Below the pieces are notes generated by a model. The model saw only the letters and a program-made list of their open reading frames with translations. It had not been told where the DNA came from and did not search any database. Position numbers and translations under genes: made by a program. From positions 132,499,920 to 132,563,919 of the forward strand of contig OY986438.1 of NCBI GenBank assembly GCA_963920525.1: a stretch of 64,000 nucleotides of DNA. The letters are read 5' to 3'. Below, one piece after another: positions 1 through 11,814 of this stretch. Source of the stretch: Dichetophora obliterata (taxonomy: Eukaryota; Arthropoda; Insecta; Diptera; Sciomyzidae). Position 1 is the first letter of the stretch, and each line of letters opens with the position of its first letter.

Positions 1-1549
1 AAAAATAGTGCCACGCCTCCTTGTAAAACTTCTTCATTTCAAGAACAGATATCTATAATAGCTGCTCAAACTCGCATTAAAGACTTATTCATTCCACTAC
101 TCACAGCTTCAGAAAAATCTTGTATATAATTTTCTGTTGTAAGGGCAATGGGCCTATGACTGACTATTATGCCAAGTGGAAAAGTGACCTAAATTTAATA
201 AGTAATAAAAAGTTTAAAATGCTTTTAATTACACTTTAATGATCCGAAGTGGTTCTCAAAATTCCCTAATTTTTCATCAAACTCCCCTCTAAAAGAAAAT
301 GTTTATGAATTTACTTATAGACTTTTTTAATTGAATATTGCAATAAATAATGTAAGGATTTTATAAACTTTATGAAAAAAGTTCATTTTGATAAAAAAAT
401 TAACACTTTAAAATTAAAAAAAAAATAACTTTAAAAAGGAAAATGTGTTTTCGAGTCGCGACATCAAACTTTTAAGTTTCAATATGTCGATAGCCCGATT
501 CCAAAGTATGTTAAGGGTGGTTTTAGGCAAACAATTTTTTGAAAATCTAATTTTTTTTACATTTGATTATTGCTGTACAACTATTCACAAAAAAGTCAAA
601 AAAATTTATAAGCCAATCCACGCTTATAATACAGATTCTCTAGTGAATAAAATCCGGTGCGCCAAAGTACCTTTAACTAGCTAGATTAACTTTAAACGCG
701 TTGTTCTCGAAACATCCTTTTTCAAAACAGGCCGCACTACTGCAAAAAAACTAATCGACCGTTTTAATTATTTTTTTTTAATCTATTTGAATTGTTATTC
801 TACACACCTTTTACCAGAATAAGCGTCTTTGGAAAATTTGTCTAGCTTTTACACTCAACAATATGGTACAAAATATCGTAAATTTTTCAACTTTTTTTAA
901 ATGCTTCATAATTTTCTTTATTTTAAATGCTTTTATTGCATTTTGGTGAAAGATGTGAATTCAAGGGTATATTTTTGAATACACTTTTTTCAGATGATCT
1001 GGAGCCGAGCTATGGTGTGTCCCGATTTTCACTTATATTTAAGCACACTTACTTCAGCGGAATTGGGTAATTTTTTACAAATCGCACGAAATTTACAAAA
1101 TATCAAATTTGACATTTTTAAATTGTCTGAAAACTTTTTTAATTTTTTTTACGCCTAATAAGCTTACACGTGTATCGGGATTTTTCTCGGAAAATTTTTT
1201 TTAAGGAATACCGTTAGGTCAAAATTGTGAAAAATGGTAATATTTTGTCAATGTCTATGTTACACAAATCACAATATCTCGGGTTGTGCAATTCCAATTT
1301 TGTTCGTTTTTAGCTTGTTTTATAGTTAATTGTTGTATAGTGCATGCTGGAATGACAAAAAATTTTTGTCAAAACATTTTTCAGAATAATAAAATACTAA
1401 AAATAGTTTTTTTATAATAATAATACAATTCTTGATTAATACCAGTACAACAATTCATGTCAGTGCAGAGAGTGAGAGAGCTAATAACATAAGCACAAAA
1501 TCCGAAAATTGTAGTAGTTTGTGTTTGGGGACCAATGCATTAGAGCAGC
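1..1549. other. AT-rich non-coding DNA, no gene seen
   Basis: No reading frame here looks like a real protein; the longest frames are short and of low complexity. The sequence is rich in A and T runs. I see no inverted-repeat ends that I can pair with confidence. It ends at the left target-site copy of a hAT element. Confidence 0.6.
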
Positions 1550-1557
1550 GCTGGGCG

Positions 1558-3580
1558 CAGGGTTGCCAGTTTGGTAATTAATTACCAAATTTGGTAGATA
1601 ATTTTTGACTTGGTAATTTGGTAGTTTTTTATAGTTTTGGTAACTTTTTTCCTTTAGTTTTTCCAAACAATTTGCAAGTTTATTCCAAACAAATAATCAG
1701 TTTGCAAGATTTACATAAAAAATTGAATTTAATATTACATTAAACATTTTTTAGTGCAGCATAAACTTTATGTTTTGTATTGAACATTTCTCTAAGTTTT
1801 CCGAACGCATCATCTGAAAATATTGCGAATCCTGTCAAAATATTCCAATTTTGAAATATCACGTTAACAAAGAAGTCTCTTATAAAAATGAAGCTACAAA
1901 ACAAGTTGGGTTTTTATTCAATAAATAGCATAATGATTTCAAAGGAACTCTGCGAAATGAGAGACAAACCTCATTATGTGTGGTCACCAGAAGAAGATTT
2001 TTGGATTTAAAATTGAGATTTTTTTCGCCATTAGCTCTAGTTTAGGAGTTACAGGCAAAAATGTAAAAACCTGTTATGTTCTAACAGAATAATATCTTTA
2101 AACTGCATCAGTCCATTTTGATCGTATTTGACAGCTTTGATTAGGAAATATTCAGCCCTATCATGCTTAATTTTTCACGCAGAATCGGAAAAGGGAGTTT
2201 TTGTTTTTAAGATAAAGCTCTAGAACATTTTGGACATTTTTAAGTTATTTTTTCCTGAATATTTTTCTTCTTGTTAAGTTTCGTGAATGCTCTTGAAGTT
2301 TATCTTAATAATGAAAACTCTCTTTTTCAATTCCACTTGAAAAGTTATTCATAATACGGCTGATAAGGTCTGAACATTTTTGTAAACAATTTTTTTTCAG
2401 CTTTTGTTTTGAAGATAATGGCCTTGAAAATCATAAATTTTAAAACTTTTTCATAATAAACATATTTTCTACCGTGAAATGTCTGAATCATAAAAATATC
2501 TTTTGGGTTTGAAGTTTAAGCATTCATTTGACCTTTGCAGATATTGTGAATAATTCCAGATATATTTTTAAATAACGAAAATTAATTACATGAAAATTTT
2601 ATAGGAAAAATTTCTTAAGTAACTTACTGAAAAATTAGGGTTTTCCAGCCGCTTAAAATTGCTTTGAATAAATATAATAAAATTTTCGTTTCTTTCACAA
2701 AATGTTTTTCTAAAACGTAAAAAGATATCAGCAAAAGCTTTAAATACTTTGCAAGAGTTTGCGCTTAGAAGCAGTTATTGGAAAAAGAACTGTATGTCAT
2801 ATTTTTTCATAACTCCTTAACTTGAGGTGATGGTTAAAAAGTTTCCTTTTATTTAAAATCAGTGCCCGTAGTTAGAATTTATATCCTATAAAACAAACGA
2901 ACTGTGTAGTTTCTAATTTTTAGTTATAAAAAAATGATTAAAATTTAAACTTGAGGAAACCGATAATTTTTTAAAGAATTAAATACCATATATTTCTATT
3001 TATTCATTTACTTTCTTGAAATCAATATTCATTGCCAATGAGTGCGGTATATTTTTTTTAGTTCCTTCTTATTTCAAATAAAAAAGGTAAGGATCTCATT
3101 TTTATATTATTAATTTACAATTTTTTGTTTTGTTTTGTGACAAAAAAGTTACGTTTACCTGAATTTACTTCTAATTTGTGATTTTTATATTAATATAATA
3201 AATAAATTTTAAACAACAAAAAAGTTGTACTTTTTCTGTATGTGTTTTTATCTAATTCAAATAAAAATGATATACTTCTCATTTCTATAAGTATATGAGT
3301 TTATAAATTTTACTTATTTTGTGATTTTTAGTTATTAAAAGTAAGAAATTTTAAAAAAAATTTAATACTTAATAATATAACTAAATTTATTTTACCACTA
3401 TTTCTTTTTATTCATTTTAAGTATTTTGATGTTGAATACATTTTTTTATTAACAAAAATGATAATTTTATTGATTTTCTTACTTTAAAAAAATGTTTGTT
3501 AATTTAATTAATTTTTATTTAATTTTGGTAACTTTTTGATCAAATTTTGGTAGCTAAATTATATACAAGTGGCAACCCTG
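1558..3580. mobile_element. Non-autonomous hAT element, 2.0 kb, perfect 8-bp TSD
   Basis: The element starts CAGGGTTGCCA and ends TGGCAACCCTG, an 11-bp inverted terminal repeat with one mismatch, of the CAGGG type common in hAT transposons. It is flanked by identical 8-bp copies of GCTGGGCG at 1550-1557 and 3581-3588, the TSD length of the hAT superfamily. Just inside the ends are repeated TTGGTA/TACCAA motifs (about 1571-1642 and 3524-3552), which resemble subterminal transposase-binding repeats. The interior is very AT-rich and I found no transposase remnant, so it is a MITE-like or heavily decayed copy. The perfect TSD suggests the insertion is not very old. Superfamily assignment rests on ends and TSD only. 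Confidence 0.85.
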
Positions 3581-3588
3581 GCTGGGCG

Positions 3589-4332
3589 CCCCATAGCTCA
3601 CTGAGCGTAACTTTGCACATCACAGTAACATCACAGTAACACAAAACTCACAACAAAAGAGAATATAATTCAGTCGTTCGCTGACAGTGATGCTGTGAAA
3701 ACCTAGGTCGGAAACTTTATGTACACTCTTAAAAACCAATATTTTAGTTTGTGGATTCATAATTCTTATGAATATATTTTATTAAGGTTAAATATAATTC
3801 ATACATATTGTCTATTAAAATTCTTTGCGTTATTTTTTCATATTATTTGTATTCATTAATTTTTTTATACTTAATTTTTTGAGGTTTTGATTATACTTTT
3901 AATAATTCATATATATTAGGGTTTAGTAATATTAAAATAAAACCAAACCACCTAAAAAACTCTGAACCGCAATGTGACTCTGAATCGCAATGCGATTTCT
4001 GTTCTGCAGATAACCTTTCTTGCGAAGCAGAATGTGTAATTTGCCACTGCAAGCAAACTAATATAATTTATTTAGTTTGAAGAAAATGCTGAAGAAGTAA
4101 TGACATAGAAGAAAAAGTGAACAATACCAATGACAAAATTAAAAAAATAAACACATTTTACAGTATAAGTGAAGGTATAAACATACAAACTTGCAAATCT
4201 GGATATTTGTGACAACTATTTCGCTCAGTGTGCGCTATACAAGAGTTTACCAATACTAACAAGAAAAAATAAAATGTGACTGTGCTAGAATGCTCAGCTC
4301 TGCATTAAAGAAAAATATTCCCCTCCGCTGTC
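3589..4332. other. Non-coding flank with a short Cys-rich frame
   Basis: Sequence between the hAT element and the tRNA-like repeat. The only notable point is an open frame on plus at about 3885-4080 that has no ATG and encodes seven cysteines within about 30 residues. It may be a decayed exon or chance. Nothing else is recognisable. Confidence 0.4.
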
Positions 4333-4415
4333 TTAAAAAGTGAATAGGAGAAAGCAGTTCTCTCTCCTGTTTTGAAGATTAATGTGGAAACATTCCTCTC
4401 CCTTGTTATGAAAAA

Positions 4416-4480
4416 GGATTCGAACCCGGGAGCCCTGAGCGACAGTCAAGCGCGCTACTACTAGACTATCGAGGTGGCCC
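4416..4480 (-). repeat. tRNA-derived (SINE-like) fragment
   Basis: On minus, the stretch reads like a tRNA: an A-box-like TAGTCTAGTAGTAGCGCGC region followed by a perfect B box GGTTCGAATCC (4416-4426). It shares the pattern TAGTCTAGT...GCGCT...GACT...TC..CTCA...GGTTCGAATCC with the tRNA-like head at 16118-16192, so the two are diverged copies of one tRNA-derived family. The acceptor arms do not pair, so it is not a functional tRNA gene. It would present pol III promoter boxes but is probably a decayed SINE head. Confidence 0.65.
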
Positions 4481-4555
4481 AGTAAAATTTTTTTTTTTAA
4501 ACCGTACACATGAATTTTACAATAAGTAAAAGTTTCTACATGCATTCTTAAGGAA

Positions 4556-4760
4556 GCGGTTTGAAAACAACTTAAATTCAAAACTACCAATATAATTCCA
4601 AAAGATACGATGGGGAATGTTTATTCATCACTTCCATATGGAAGTCTCCCAATTTTTACAAGTGGTTTGGAAACAACATCAATACAAAACTACCCTTAAG
4701 CTTCCAAAAGATACTGTGGGGAATGTTTCTTTATTTTTTTTATATGGAAGCCTTCCGATT
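4556..4760. repeat. Two-copy tandem repeat, unit about 106 bp
   Basis: The segment around GGTTTGAAAACAAC (4558) recurs around GGTTTGGAAACAAC (4664), and both copies continue in parallel through the CAAAAGATAC-TGGGGAATGTTT stretch and a TATGGAAG segment. The offset is about 106 bp with several substitutions. No coding content. Confidence 0.75.
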
Positions 4761-6126
4761 TTTCTTGGAGGGTATAGATAAAGATTCGTTCATTATATGA
4801 AAAAATCGAATTTTAATAAGTAAAAAGCATTCACCGATAATGTATTGCATCATTAGCGATGACTTTTCTTAATCATTCATAAAAAACCATTAGGATAAAC
4901 AGAACTATATTCAACTTTGCTACGCACTTGACACTGTGACTTTTAAAGCACTTAAAGGTGATGTGACTGCCACACTGACAACGCCTTCATGTAATGGGCG
5001 TTTCGAACTTTGGTGTTCTTAATGACCTTAATTGTGACGCAGTTTATGATGCATAGCTTATGATTATATAGAATTATATTAATGCGCAAACGAATAAAGA
5101 TAGCGTCAAGGATACGCCTTGAGTTGAGTTTTGTTTTCTTTTTTTCAGCTTTTAAGCTTCATGCTTTTTAATGTACAAAAAGCAGTAATTAAAATTGAGA
5201 AAAAACTCAACAAGCAATTCAGAGCAAAGAATTTCTTAAGCCTTTTCGACATAAATGTTGCTTCCTTTTAATCATCAAAATTTTCCATCAAAAATACTAG
5301 AATTGAAAATAGTTCATCATGAAAAGCACTCCCACACTGCCAGAATGAGTATATGTTGGATAGTGGAGTACTTTTTGTGTGTGTGTGTGTGTGTTATGTG
5401 TATATGTGAGTGCGTGTGTGTTAGTGAAGTATTTTTTGACACTGCTGGTGTTCTAAAAACTACGCTTGGCATGTATATCATAAAAATATTTAGTTTTTAT
5501 TTTTTGTTAAGCTTATTTTTCAAGGTCTTTCGTTGTCGCCACTTCATGCCATGCTGCTCACTTTGGAGCCTCAATGGTTTTTTCTTCTGTATTTAATTAA
5601 TTTTGCAGTCAAATCGAGTGAGTGTCTCCGCCCTTAACGCCTGCCAGCACACTTGACATGACAGCCACGACGAAAAGTTAAGCCCCTTAATTTTACTCTT
5701 CAAAAAACGCTTGTCTGCATAAATTTTCGTTACCAGCTGTTAAATAATTCTCGATTTAAATAACACAATCCAACAATCAAAATTATTGCAGACTTTGATC
5801 AAAAGATTATGGTAGATGATTATTTAAAATAAAAAATTGATATTAATATTGTAGCATAACTAAATAATAGTTGTTTAAAATTACAATAATTTTTGTTGAA
5901 CTATAGAAGTATATGTAAAAAAAAGTAAGTAAAAACCAGCCACTTGTTCAATTTCCTACAACCGATGCTTAAATCTAATAACTACTACTGCTATGAAGGC
6001 AAAATCTAATATTTACTTTTCAATCAGAACTGCAGTAAAACCCAGTTAAGAACACATAATAAAACAAACTGAACTGAAATTCATTGTCCCAAGTTAAATA
6101 CCAAGCAGCTAAAACACCATATAATT
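4761..6126. other. Non-coding DNA with a short GT microsatellite
   Basis: No gene is supported. A GT-rich microsatellite lies at about 5377-5430 and generates a false open frame on plus (5255-5596). The rest is unremarkable AT-rich sequence. Confidence 0.6.
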
Positions 6127-6267
6127 GGTCTGTTCCCGCACTCGATTCAAGTAGCTTGAAGTTGCTTGAAAGTTTTATTTTGAAGCTCGAGAGAGAGAGA
6201 GGAATAACATGCAAAATGATACTCTCTAATCTATTACAAATAATTGAAGTTAGTACGGGAACAGACC
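6127..6267. mobile_element. Short inverted-repeat element (141 bp), MITE-like
   Basis: The ends GGTCTGTTCCCGCACT (6127) and AGTACGGGAACAGACC (ends 6267) are inverted copies with one mismatch over 16 bp. The interior contains a GA microsatellite. No target-site duplication is clear. The size and structure are those of a MITE, but the superfamily cannot be named. Confidence 0.65.
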
Positions 6268-6426
6268 TAATGTATGTATGCAAAAATTTTATTGCGAAAT
6301 AGGCTTTATAAACTTAAGCAATTGAAACGTAATGATTTATTTCGAAATCCATTTTACTTCTTAACAATTAAAGCTTACATTTGCATAAACATTTTTGCTT
6401 AAAACTATTATTTTTATTTCACTTAA

Positions 6427-7221
6427 GGTGCGGTGGGGTTAAGCGTTTCGGTGGGTGAAGCGTTTCACCTGTGAAATTTTGACAGCGCGCTTACATACAT
6501 ATAACCAAGTGTCATACCATCACGTGTTGCTTTCATTGCCGCTCAGTTTTTCATGATACAGCGAAGCGTTTAGACGTATATTTTGTTGCTCTTCCAAAAC
6601 TGTGGTAAACATTTTTTCCAAAAGTTTTTTTGATCGAGTGAATTTATCGTGTTTTATGCCAACTACTTAATAAAAATTCAAGGTAAATATATCAGTCGTG
6701 TTGGTTTAATGTTGTTCTTAAAAAATATGAAGTGTTTATGAAATATCTATCGAGTGCTTGTTTGTCCCACAAACTCCGTCGTAATGTGTATTTACTGTTT
6801 TTGTGTGTGTTTAATGCGTTTTTTTTTTGTTTTTTGGCAATTTTTAATTCATTGCAAAAAAGGCGACCGGCCATATCACTTGAAATTCGTGGCTACTACA
6901 CCTGTCGAAACTACGACTCAAACCTCGTTATAAGCGATGAATAACAAATTTGGATTCGATTACTTTTATTCAGTATTTTAGTTTCTTGCTGACTTGGAAG
7001 CCTGCCTGAGGCCAATAAACCGATTTAAAAACGAACATTTTCGAAGTATCCTTTAATTTTTTGCCGAAATCGAAAATGTTCAAATCCGAGCGCATAAAAA
7101 TTAAGAAAAATGTCCATTCTTGCGATTTAAGTCAAAAACCACTAAAAAATTATAATTTTTGGGGCTGCTGTGAGTCTTCAAAAAAAGCGAAACGCTTCAC
7201 CCAAGCGCACTTTTTAAAACC
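6427..7221. mobile_element. Inverted-repeat element with TTAA at both edges
   Basis: TTAA occurs at 6423-6426 and 7222-7225. Inside the ends, the segment GGGTGAAGCGTTTC near 6452 is matched in reverse complement by GAAACGCTTCACCC near 7187-7200. The left end also repeats the AAGCGTTTC motif. TTAA targets are typical of piggyBac and Kolobok elements, but the terminal bases (GGT...ACC) are not diagnostic and no transposase is visible. Roughly 795 bp and non-autonomous. Confidence 0.5.
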
Positions 7222-7225
7222 TTAA

Positions 7226-9436
7226 TTTTTTTAAAAGTTTTTGTCAAACTGCTTACATTCTCGCAATTAGACTAGAATGAAAATTTAATGCAATTATATG
7301 AGACTGCTATAGATGTTGAAAATTCAACACACATGAGCTTAGTTTATTTAACATCTTTTAGTTGAAAAACTTGACTAAGCTTATATTAAATTTAAAATAT
7401 TAAAAGATTACTAAAAAAGTTGTTTTTATAATTGACCTTCAGAAGAATTGTAAACAAAAACCTACAACCATTACCTTTTAGATATTTTAATAGAGTTTTA
7501 AAAGATTACGTCTTAGTTATTTTAAATACAGTTTTAAAGTTTACTTTTAATTTGGCTATTTATTAATGTAACTAGTAAGAAAAATATTAAATACATGTCT
7601 TTGACACGTGACACTTTAAGAGAATGTTATTGTGTAATATTTCTACCCTCTGCATTGTTTTTTTGTGAGTTTTTTAACAAGATTTCAAAAATTACTCTTA
7701 AATGTAGTCCTATAGAGCTAAATTTTTCTATAAAACTCGTACTTGGAAATTTTCACTTTAAGCCTTCTAGGACAAGATATATCTACAGCGTGTATCTATG
7801 AAAAATTAAGTACACACACTTGAAAATTGCTTTAATCTAGGCAAGGAGGACTACTTCTAGTGATGCATAGTAAACATTTAAAATTTTCCCAAAGAAGCAT
7901 CTAGTGAAGTTTTCCATGAAATATTTTTCATGAAAATTCTCTCCATTTACGGGCACTTTTGAAACATAAAAAAAACATAAAAAGAGCACTAGGGGACTAA
8001 AATAATTTACAAAATGTTCATCAAAAAATTTTGCTATAAACGGTTTGAAATGCAGATCAAAATTTTCAACCTAACTATTTTTCTTTGGGTTGAAATTAAA
8101 ATATTTCCTATATAAAAATATTTTATCAACTAACAATGTCGGAATTTTTAAACTTTTTGATTGAAAACTAAAACATTTTACTAATATAATATAATATTAT
8201 ATAGAATAGTTCTTTTAGGCAAAAATTATTTCAACCTGGTGATCGAAGTCCTCATTTTAAAAGGTAATTTTTTCAACTATTTTGGTGGAACTTCTTATAG
8301 TTGAACAAATATTTCAACTTTAAAGTCGAACTTTTCATCTTTATAAGTTCCCTTTTTCAACTATTTTGGTTGAGTTTTACAACTTCGTTGGGTTAAACAT
8401 TTATTTATATAAAAAAGCGATTTTTTTGCCTTCCAACTACTACAAATTATGAGCATTTCTAACTGTAATTTTTTTATATTTTGACATTTTTGTGAAACTG
8501 AAAAACTAATAAATTAATACTTCTTTCAAATATGTAAATTTGTGTCGAAAATATTCCCGCTGCTAAATAATTATATATTTCCCGGCCCGCTTCGCCGGGA
8601 TTTCTAAATTTATTTAAAAATTTTCAGTTTGTTTTGTGTGTCTGATAGTTTTGGAGTAATCGGTTTTTTCAGTGTTGGAGATGTATGGGTGGTGCCAAGT
8701 TCTCTTTTCCAATATCGCACAACACATTTTTTGTGGTGGGTAGTTTCTATGAAAACCATAGTTCTTCCCAATTTGAAGATATCTTTCAAAAGTGGCAAAA
8801 TATCGTGTTTTAGGTGTTGGAACTGTGTGGGAGGTGCACTTATATAATTTGTGGGAATCGGCTTTGATAACATCTTTGATTTAAATTTCAAGATCGTAGC
8901 TTTCATATGTGTCAAGTTATTCAGTTTTGTTTAATTTCATTGCTAAGCGCCACTTATTGCAAAATTTTAACACTGTGTGCACAACAAACAGCAATTTACT
9001 TATTCTTAAAGTTTGAACTCAAGCGGAAGATTAGTTTTACTCTATGGCATTTGCAGAATAACATTTTTTACGTGACCTTGCATTTTCTGAGTTTGGTGAG
9101 TACATAAACAATTTAGTAGGCAGATATGTGCATACGCAACTTACGTAAGCTTATATGTGCATCTCTTGCTCATACATACTTAAAGTGTGAGCGTAATTTT
9201 ATTTAGTTTATCTTTCGCTTTTTTAATAGTTTTTAATGTTCGACATATTTCTACCGTAATTATTTACATTTAAAAACAAACTAAATTGGTTGAAAATTAC
9301 GAGCAGCAGAGGGAAACAGACACTTATTGCCACTTTGTTTTATATGTCGTAGTATGTTGTGATTCTAATAGAAGAAATATTATTTTTACTGTGAGATTGC
9401 TGTCGAGCTATTTTTCTAGCTTGAATGGAAATCGTA
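7226..9436. other. Non-coding DNA with repeated TTCAACT-type motifs
   Basis: No gene is supported. A TTTCAACTATTTTGG segment occurs at about 8267 and again at about 8355, with further TTCAAC/GTTGAA motifs between 7315 and 8400, suggesting an unbounded decayed element. A GC-rich hairpin (CCCGGCCCGCTTCGCCGGG) lies at about 8581-8599 at the edge of a slightly less AT-rich stretch (8600-8900), possibly another old repeat. Confidence 0.45.
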
Positions 9437-9848
9437 CAGTCCACCCTAAACAAGTGCGCGTGCGTGGTTTAACTGTCAAAATCGGCTCATGCCCATACAT
9501 TTTGTATGAAGCCTACCGAAACACGCACCGGACTACCGCAACATGAATCGAATTTCCAATTTTGACAGTGCGTTCGGATGTGAAGTTGGCTGCATAAAAC
9601 CAAAGTATTAGAACAAAGAGCAATTAGCTGCTTTTAATTAATTAATCTCAATTGCAAATGGAAGTATTTGCTATATTAATAGATTTTTACACAATTCTAA
9701 AAGTTTCTTTAAGATTTTTAAACCATCAGACTGAGCTGGTTCGAGAGCAGCAGTTCTTTCCGCAGCGCACTTGTTTAGGTTAAGCGTAAAATTAAATTGC
9801 GTGGCGCTTGGGAACGCAGCGCAACGCGTACTTGTTTAGGGTGCACTG
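9437..9848. mobile_element. Inverted-repeat element (412 bp), GTA duplication
   Basis: The left end starts CAGTCCACCCTAAACAAGTG and the right end, reverse complemented, starts CAGTGCACCCTAAACAAGTA, near-identical over 20 bp and continuing through a CGCGT-TGCG segment. GTA flanks both sides (9434-9436 and 9849-9851), a possible 3-bp TSD. A partial extra copy of the CGCACTTGTTTAGG motif lies inside at about 9766-9780. The interior has no transposase, so this is a non-autonomous DNA transposon of uncertain superfamily. Confidence 0.7.
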
Positions 9849-9851
9849 GTA

Positions 9852-10646
9852 GAAGATAGGGCAGAAAGCTTTAGAAAGTGAACGAGCATAAATCTACCTG
9901 TCTACTGCGGGATTCATAGCAGCATAATATGAATAACCAAAACTCAAACTCGACATATATATATATATACTATCGTTAAAAATTCTAGAGTACATTTTTG
10001 TTCCAGGTAAACTCCAAAAGTTCTGGATCGATTTTTATAAAATTAATTTGAAAATACGATATTTGTGCCACATCATTTTTAAGGTACTATTACAGTGCGT
10101 AGCTATAAGAAACACATTTTTTATGAAGTTTTTTACCTAGTATTATTAATTTTAATGATTCAAATTTTTTACATAATGAAGAATTAATCACATAATTAAA
10201 GAAGAATAAGGAAATAAGAATTTTTTTTTGTGTCTTTATAGTTGTTGTTAATTTTCCACAGGGCATTGAAGTTAGCGTGTTTAAAAAATTGTTGCAATTG
10301 GCTTCTCGTCTCCAGCATTTACAAAGCGTCTGAAATTAAAAAATCATAGTGCATTCTTGAGTTAAGGGTTGTAGTTGAGTATTCAACCTACGCAAATAAA
10401 AAAAAATAAAAAATAGCATGCGTTGAAAAAAAAATGTACAAAAAAACTTTTAGCTTTTAATAGGTCTAACAGTAGGTTTAACAGAGTCCATAAGGATCAC
10501 AATGAATCAAGATTCATCGAAATCGATCAAGCAGAACTCCAGATATCTTAGAAGCCGATTCAAAAAACCTTGTTTCGAGAAAAACGTGATTAAAGATTTA
10601 AAATTTTGTGTACGTATTCTTAAGACCTTAAAGAACCATATTCTAA
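9852..10646. other. Non-coding DNA
   Basis: No gene is seen. The motif AAGGTACTATTA-AG at 10081-10095 has an inverted partner at 11416-11430, so an older element may span both and enclose the next entry. A TA microsatellite lies near 9955-9970. Confidence 0.4.
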
Positions 10647-11386
10647 AGGCCCAACCAAGTTATGCTTAAGTAAATAAAAGTTTCAGAGAAAAGTTGACGA
10701 AAAGTATGATTAAGTAGAAAAGTTGCCCAAGTTGCAGATTTCATGCTTAACAAAATCTCAATCACACGTTCACAAAATCTTGACAAAAATATATTAAAAA
10801 AGTTCAAAAGTTCTTTGAAAAATTTGTTGAAGTATAGCCTGTCAGCTTTTTCATATATGTTTTTATGTTTTTGGACACTCTGTATAATAAAGTTTTTCAT
10901 CAAAATTTGGATCTGCATTCATTTTGAACCAATAAATGAACGTATTTTTTCCAATTGACAGATAAAAAAAAATTTTATACATATGTTAAAAAGGGTTGCC
11001 ATCAGCTAACACAAAAAATATTTTTATTGCGCTGATTGGCTTATAAGCTGTGGTAAACGTAAAATTTCACAGTAAAAATATACAAATTTTCCATAATTTG
11101 CTTAAATAGACACAAACAAAACAAAAACAATATTTTGCATTGAAAAATTTGAAATTTAAATGAAAACATTTTATTAAACACATTCTCAATACTGTTAGCA
11201 ACCCTATTCTGCTTAGCAAACTACGATGTCAAGCGCTCTCTCTCAAGTTTCAAAATGTAAACGAAAGTTGAAAAACTGAACGAAAGCAATGCTTAGACAA
11301 AACTTGGGCGACTTCATATATTGCTGTGTAAGACCGTGCTTTTGCTCTCAAACTTTTGTTTGCTTAAGCATAACTTGGTTGGGCCT
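10647..11386. mobile_element. Harbinger-like MITE (740 bp), TAA duplication
   Basis: The ends are long inverted repeats: AGGCCCAACCAAGTTATGCT at 10647 is matched in reverse complement by the sequence ending at 11386, and the similarity continues about 40 bp inward through a TTAAG and AAAAGTTT segment. TAA sits on both sides (10644-10646 and 11387-11389), the TWA-type 3-bp duplication used by PIF/Harbinger transposons. The short open frames inside do not resemble a transposase. A secondary inverted pair AGGGTTGC...GCAACCCT lies inside at 10992 and 11205, perhaps a nested older element. Confidence 0.72.
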
Positions 11387-11814
11387 TAACGAAAAAAATA
11401 TTGATTTTGTACAGACTTTAATAGTACCTTAAGGGGCACTTTCCTTTAGTAATTTTAATAATAAGTATATTTTATTAAAGTTTGAAGTCTTTTAAGTAAT
11501 CATTCAATCTACCAGGAATTGCTCAAGTGTTTTCTTTTGTCGCGTTTGTGTTGCGAGCAGTATTGCCAGAAAAATTTGAGCTTGTCGAGCAGTATTGCCA
11601 GAAAAATTTGAGCTTGTAGCTAAAATTGCTAACAAAAGTAGCTTAAAAGAGCAAAACATTTTTATAAGCTTAAAAAAGAAGAAAATTTAAAAAAACTGCT
11701 ATATTTAATCAGTTGAAATAAACTAAACATTTTTAAAAAAGGGTAGTATCAATCAAAACAAAGTATATTGAAAAAAAAAACAGAAACTCTACAGCTTTCT
11801 TTAAAAAAATTTAG
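11387..11814. other. Non-coding DNA leading into the satellite
   Basis: No gene. A short segment GAGCAGTATTGCCAGAAAAATTTGAGCTTGT is duplicated head to tail at about 11555-11615. AT content rises toward the satellite. Confidence 0.5.

Noticed and set aside
5255..5596. 113-codon open frame on plus
   Set aside because: Its middle is translated GT microsatellite and the rest has no protein character.
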